Assembly: GCF_946221465.1 (NCBI RefSeq)
Contig: NZ_CAMJVP010000115.1
Coordinates: forward strand, 1 to 9,805
Direction of reading: 5' to 3'
DNA length: 9,805 nucleotides
Origin: an uncultured Aeromicrobium sp.
Lineage (GTDB): Bacteria > Actinomycetota > Actinomycetes > Propionibacteriales > Nocardioidaceae
Within the stretch, counting starts at the first letter, position 1. Each line of letters starts with the position of its first letter. The notes beneath the pieces are model-generated. The model did not search any database. It worked only from the letters and a program-made list of their open reading frames with translations, and was not told where the DNA came from. The position numbers and the translations under genes were made by a program. Positions 6,509 to 9,805 of the stretch are shown here, in pieces.

Positions 6509-7434
6509 TCGTGACACTCACTCCCAACCCGAGTACCGACCGCACGATTCACCTCGCGTCACCGCTCAAACGCGGGAGCGTCATGCGGTCCGTGAGCGCG
6601 CACGACGAGGCGGGCGGCAAAGGCGTCAACGTGGCACAGGTCATCCGCAACGCCGGAGAGCAGACCCTCGCGGTGCTCCCGGGTGATCGCGACGACCCGC
6701 TCGTGCAGCGGCTGCACGGCGCCGGCATCCCGCACGCCGCGGTGCCGCTCGGCGTGCCGCTACGAGTCAACCTGACGCTGACCGAGGACGACGGCACCAC
6801 CACCAAGATCAATGCGCCCGGACCCACCCTCGGCCGGCCGGTGCTGGAGCGGCTCGAGGCTGTGCTCGGCGAACAGAGCCCACGCGCCGCGTGGATCGCA
6901 CTGTGCGGCTCACTGCCGCCGGGTGTGCCCGCTGATTGGTACGGCCGGCTCGCCGAGCGGCTGGATGCACCCGTCGCGCTGGATACCTCGGGTGCGGCCC
7001 TGAGCGCCGCCGTCGAACACGCTCCCGAGCACATCGCGCTGATCACACCGAACTCCGACGAACTCGGCGAGCTGTTGGGCATCGCGCCCGCGGAGTTCGA
7101 GGGCGACCCCGGGGCAGCCGCCGAGAAAGCCCACCCGCTTCTGCAGCGCGGCATCGGCGCCATCTTGCTGACGCTCGGCGCGCGGGGCGCCCTGCTCATC
7201 ACGTCCGACGGAGCATGGGAGGCGCAGGCCCCGCGGGTGACCGCCCGCAGCACGGTGGGGGCGGGCGATTCGTCGCTGGCCGGATTCCTGCTCGGCGCCC
7301 TCCGTGGCCAGGACGAGGAACGCTGCCTGGCGCTCGCCGTCGCTTACGGCAGCGCCGCTGCGTCGCTGCCGGGCTCGCAGATGCCCACACCCGCTGACCT
7401 CCCCGAGCTTCCGCAGGTCCGCCGCGTCAGATGA
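6505..7434 (+). CDS. fruK: 1-phosphofructokinase, PfkB family, 309 aa
   Basis: This enzyme phosphorylates fructose-1-phosphate, the product of PTS fructose uptake, to fructose-1,6-bisphosphate using ATP. Features of the PfkB/ribokinase fold: MIVTLTPNPSTDRT (1-14), the substrate-binding glycine motif GGKGVNVA (37-44), NAPGP (103-107), GSLPPG (135-140), TPNSDELGELLG (181-192) and the carboxy-terminal signature STVGAGDSSLAGF (249-261) with catalytic base Asp255. TPNPS-D and GGKG-NVA point to the FruK/LacC branch rather than ribokinase. Length matches the family. The ATG at 6505 overlaps the repressor stop as ATGA, so this start is well supported; an upstream in-frame extension is only a shadow reading of the repressor gene. 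The gene ends three bases before the convergent gene. The usual downstream fructose permease gene is absent. Tagatose-6-phosphate kinase is a less likely alternative. Confidence 0.93.
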   Translation: MIVTLTPNPSTDRTIHLASPLKRGSVMRSVSAHDEAGGKGVNVAQVIRNAGEQTLAVLPGDRDDPLVQRLHGAGIPHAAVPLGVPLRVNLTLTEDDGTTTKINAPGPTLGRPVLERLEAVLGEQSPRAAWIALCGSLPPGVPADWYGRLAERLDAPVALDTSGAALSAAVEHAPEHIALITPNSDELGELLGIAPAEFEGDPGAAAEKAHPLLQRGIGAILLTLGARGALLITSDGAWEAQAPRVTARSTVGAGDSSLAGFLLGALRGQDEERCLALAVAYGSAAASLPGSQMPTPADLPELPQVRRVR

Positions 7435-7437
7435 TCG

Positions 7438-8589
7438 TCACACCCGCCGGAAGGTGATGCCCGCACGGTGGAGACGCTCGATGAGCGGGCGCCCCATCGC
7501 CACGGCGGTGGTCGTCTGGCCGACGATCTCGGGCAGATCGTCAAAGGCCAGGCACATCGCGGATTCGGCCAGCATGATCGCAGTGGCGTCGTACCCGGGG
7601 TCCGGTCCCGCGACCTCAGCACGAATCCGCCGCCCGCCTCCTTCGCCGATGAGCGCGAGCCGGAACCACGAGCGTCGGCGGCGCTCCTCGCTCGGTCCCT
7701 GGCCGGGCTGCTGCAGCTTGAGCAGCAGCGAGCGGGTGGGACGGAACTGGGCGAGCGCCACCGCCGCGCCGAGGACGACGGGTGTCGCCGCGGCCATGCG
7801 CAGCGTCCGGAAATGCGCATAGTGCTCATAGCTAAAGTCCGGACCATAGGTCGGCAGCGCCCGCGCCGAACGAAGGACGATCTGCGGGTCGATCGTCGGC
7901 AGCGGCATCCCATAGCCCCCGATCTCTCGCGGCGCGCGTCCCGGCACGCCCCCGCCGCGGATTCGGCGCTGCTGGGGACGCCCCTCGTGACGACGACGTG
8001 CGGCGGCCACCTTGCGGGCGGTCCGAAGTTGAGCGAACTGGGTGATCGCCGAGTGGTACGTGCCGCCGGAGAACGACGCAGCGGCGCGGATGTAGCCCTT
8101 GACGGTGATCGGCACGTCGTCGGGAAGCTCGTCGACGACGTACAGTGCGCCGAGGTCGTAGGGGACGGAGTCGAAGCCGCAGGCGTGGACGAGCCGCGCG
8201 CCCGTGCTGACCGCGACCTCGTGGTACTTCAACCACATCGCATCGACGAAACCCGGTTCGCCAGTGAGGTCAAGGTAGCTGATGCCGGCCTCGGCCGCGG
8301 CCTTGACCGCTGGCTCGCCATGGTGCAGATAGGGGCCCACCGTGGAGATGAGCACCCGCGTGTTCTCAGCCATCTCCCGCATCGCGACCGAGTCGTCACG
8401 GTCGGCGACGACGATCTGCGGGGCGACACCGCCATCGGCGACGAGGCGATCGGCAAGGCTCCGGAGCCTGTCAGCGGACCGCCCCGCGATCGCCCAGGAG
8501 ATGCCGGGCCGCAGATGCTGAGCGAGGTAGCCGGCGGTGAGTTCGCCGGTGAAGCCCGTCGACCCGAAGACCGTGATCTCGACCGTCAT
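7438..8589 (-). CDS. Saccharopine dehydrogenase-like NAD(P)-binding oxidoreductase, 383 aa
   Basis: The amino terminus MTVEITVFGSTGFTG carries a dinucleotide-binding Rossmann motif G-S-T-G-F-T-G (9-15), followed by AGRS (35-38), ISTVGPYLHHGEPAVKAAAEAG (starting 81) and YLDLTGEP (105-112), typical of the actinobacterial saccharopine-dehydrogenase-like family that includes mycobacterial trans-acting enoyl reductases and Rv2449c. Later motifs are HACGFDSVPYDLG (135-147) and SGGTYHS (174-180). An arginine-rich stretch (about 192-212) precedes a hydrophobic segment (about 265-282, MAAATPVVLGAAVALAQF), which might touch the membrane. It is probably not a true lysine-pathway enzyme; the substrate is unknown and lipid reduction is only a family analogy. 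The ATG at 8587-8589 has no Shine-Dalgarno but has TAAGCT six bases upstream. It lies 39 bases after clpX on the same strand and could be transcribed from clpX or from its own promoter. Confidence 0.85.
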   Translation of the reverse strand: MTVEITVFGSTGFTGELTAGYLAQHLRPGISWAIAGRSADRLRSLADRLVADGGVAPQIVVADRDDSVAMREMAENTRVLISTVGPYLHHGEPAVKAAAEAGISYLDLTGEPGFVDAMWLKYHEVAVSTGARLVHACGFDSVPYDLGALYVVDELPDDVPITVKGYIRAAASFSGGTYHSAITQFAQLRTARKVAAARRRHEGRPQQRRIRGGGVPGRAPREIGGYGMPLPTIDPQIVLRSARALPTYGPDFSYEHYAHFRTLRMAAATPVVLGAAVALAQFRPTRSLLLKLQQPGQGPSEERRRRSWFRLALIGEGGGRRIRAEVAGPDPGYDATAIMLAESAMCLAFDDLPEIVGQTTTAVAMGRPLIERLHRAGITFRRV

Positions 8590-8591
8590 CC

Positions 8592-8638
8592 GGCCAGCTT
8601 AACGATGCCTCGAGGGCGTCGCCGGCTGTCAGCTGGCC
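8592..8638. repeat. 8-bp inverted repeat across the clpX stop and downstream promoter
   Basis: GGCCAGCT (8592-8599) and AGCTGGCC (8631-8638) are perfect inverted copies separated by 31 bases. One arm overlaps the last codons and stop of clpX, the other overlaps the proposed -10 of the next gene. No T-tract follows, so it is not a standard terminator. Chance occurrence in GC-rich DNA is possible. Confidence 0.35.
8596..8601 (-). promoter_or_regulatory. Candidate -10 box of the saccharopine dehydrogenase-like gene (TAAGCT)
   Basis: TAAGCT on the minus strand is followed by six bases and the ATG at 8589, the same arrangement as at ptsI. It suggests a leaderless transcript independent of clpX. 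No convincing -35 hexamer is seen at the expected distance. Confidence 0.4.
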
Positions 8639-9805
8639 TTCTTGTTGACCTCGTCGTGCGTGAGGACGGTCGGCTCGGCGTCGCCGAGGACGGTCTCCGC
8701 GGTCACCAGAACCTTGGCCACGTCCTCGCGCGAGGGGATCTCGTACATGATCGGCTGGAGGACGGCTTCGATGATCGAACGCAGGCCACGGGCGCCGGTG
8801 CCGCGCTCGAGGGCGAGATCGGCCATCGCCTCGCAGGCCTCATTGGTGAACTCGAGTTCGACGTTGTCGATCTCGAACAGCCGCGCGTACTGTTTGGTGA
8901 GCGCGTTGCGGGGTTCGGTGAGGATCGAGACGAGAGCGGCCTTGTCCAGCCTGTCGACGGCGGCGATGACCGGCAGCCGGCCGATGAACTCGGGGATGAG
9001 ACCGAACTTCAGCAGATCCTCGGGCAGGACCGAGGAGTAGGCCTTGTCTTTGCCGGGCGCCTCGAGAGGCTCGGCGGGCGCGGAGTTGAAACCCAGACTC
9101 GTCTTGCCACTGCGCTGCTCGATGATCTCTTCGAGGCCGGCGAACGCGCCCCCGACGATGAACAGCACATTCGTGGTGTCGATCTGGATGAACTCCTGGT
9201 GCGGGTGCTTGCGTCCACCCTGCGGCGGCACCGAGGCGGTGGTGCCCTCGAGGATCTTCAGCAGCGCCTGCTGCACACCTTCACCGGAGACGTCGCGGGT
9301 GATGGAGGGGTTCTCGCTCTTGCGGGAGATCTTGTCGATCTCGTCGATGTAGACGATGCCCGTCTCGGCCTTCTTGACGTCGTAGTCGGCTGCCTGGATG
9401 AGTTTGAGCAGGATGTTCTCGACGTCTTCGCCGACATAGCCGGCCTCGGTCAGCGCCGTGGCATCAGCGATCGCGAAGGGCACGTTGAGCATCCGGGCGA
9501 GGGTCTGGGCAAGATAGGTCTTGCCGCAGCCCGTGGGTCCCACCATGAGGATGTTGGACTTGGCGAGCTCGACCTGTTCGTCCTTGTTGACGCGTCCTGA
9601 GGCCTGCGCCTGGACCCGCTTGTAGTGGTTGTAGACCGCGACGGCGAGCGACTTCTTGGCGCGGTCCTGGCCGATGACGTAGCTGTTGAGGAACTCGAAG
9701 ATCTCCTGCGGCTTGGGCAGTTCACCGAGGTTGACCTCCGCGTTCTCGGAGAGCTCCTCCTCGATGATCTCGTTGCACAGGTCGATGCACTCGTCGCAGA
9801 TGTAC
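8629..9805 (-). CDS. clpX: ATP-dependent Clp protease ATP-binding subunit ClpX, 5' end cut by window
   Basis: ClpX is a hexameric AAA+ unfoldase that recognises tagged proteins and feeds them to ClpP. 391 residues are visible and roughly 30 amino-terminal ones lie beyond base 9805. Numbered from the first visible residue: the second cysteine pair of the zinc-binding domain, ICDEC (2-6); IGQDRAKKSLAVAVYNHYKR (44-63); Walker A GPTGCGKT (89-96); pore loop GYVG (122-125); Walker B IVYIDEID (150-157); RKH loop (198-200); ClpP-docking LGF loop (237-239); arginine finger EFIGRLP (272-278); and sensor 2 GTGARGLR (335-342). All key elements are intact. The TGA is at 8629-8631. The clpP genes usual upstream of clpX in actinobacteria would lie beyond the right edge (inferred). 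Confidence 0.97.
   Translation of the reverse strand, partial: YICDECIDLCNEIIEEELSENAEVNLGELPKPQEIFEFLNSYVIGQDRAKKSLAVAVYNHYKRVQAQASGRVNKDEQVELAKSNILMVGPTGCGKTYLAQTLARMLNVPFAIADATALTEAGYVGEDVENILLKLIQAADYDVKKAETGIVYIDEIDKISRKSENPSITRDVSGEGVQQALLKILEGTTASVPPQGGRKHPHQEFIQIDTTNVLFIVGGAFAGLEEIIEQRSGKTSLGFNSAPAEPLEAPGKDKAYSSVLPEDLLKFGLIPEFIGRLPVIAAVDRLDKAALVSILTEPRNALTKQYARLFEIDNVELEFTNEACEAMADLALERGTGARGLRSIIEAVLQPIMYEIPSREDVAKVLVTAETVLGDAEPTVLTHDEVNKKAS

Noticed and set aside
8590..8628. GCCGG/CCGGC complementarity in the clpX-downstream gap as a terminator
   Set aside because: Short GC-only arms, no T-run and frequent by chance at this base composition.
9088..9096. ClpX ClpP-docking loop reads LGF rather than the textbook IGF
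   Set aside because: Leu at this position is within normal variation of the loop, and all other ClpX motifs are intact, so it is not evidence of an altered function.
7468..9600. Long plus-strand open frame of about 710 codons running antisense to the saccharopine-dehydrogenase-like gene and clpX
   Set aside because: It spans two well-supported minus-strand genes, has a low-complexity Arg/Gly/Asp-rich product and no recognisable motif. Such frames are common shadows in GC-rich DNA.

Overview
The window comes from a GC-rich actinobacterium. GC-ending codons predominate, start codons sit a few bases behind TANNNT boxes (leaderless style), and the protein sequences look like Microbacteriaceae, most likely Microbacterium or a close relative. 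That assignment rests on recognition, not on a database search. Coding density is very high. There are seven protein genes, two of them cut by the window edges. I saw no RNA gene, CRISPR array, insertion sequence or prophage gene, and no gene-free stretch longer than about 120 bases.

Layout: (1) 1-1254, minus, folC (folylpolyglutamate/dihydrofolate synthase), 3' end outside the window. (2) 1255-1375, a divergent promoter region with two copies of a 13-bp palindrome of the form AACGT-N3-ACGTT. (3) 1376-3964, plus, valS, a valyl-tRNA synthetase of the archaeal-like type, with a short REP-like repeat embedded in frame. (4) 3987-5642, minus, ptsI (PTS enzyme I), convergent with valS. (5) 5643-5743, a second divergent promoter region. 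(6) 5744-6508 and 6505-7434, plus, a DeoR/FruR-type repressor translationally coupled to 1-phosphofructokinase (fruK). (7) 7438-8589, minus, a saccharopine-dehydrogenase-like NAD(P)-binding protein whose stop codon lies 3 bases from the fruK stop codon. (8) 8629-9805, minus, clpX, 5' end outside the window.

How the genes work together: ptsI and deoR-fruK form a fructose/PTS block. Enzyme I starts the phosphate relay from PEP, the repressor probably senses a fructose phosphate, and FruK converts fructose-1-phosphate to fructose-1,6-bisphosphate. The expected permease (EIIABC, fruA) and HPr (ptsH) are absent here. The rest is housekeeping: folate polyglutamylation, tRNA charging and regulated proteolysis. 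From memory, the set clpX / saccharopine-dehydrogenase-like gene / valS / folC is also found in that order in Mycobacterium tuberculosis. The PTS block therefore appears to sit inside an otherwise conserved actinobacterial neighbourhood in which valS has been flipped.

No clearly new multi-gene system is visible. The items most worth a second look are the paired palindromes between folC and valS, the archaeal-like ValRS at a bacterial valS locus, the repeat element translated within it, and the recurrent leaderless promoter pattern.
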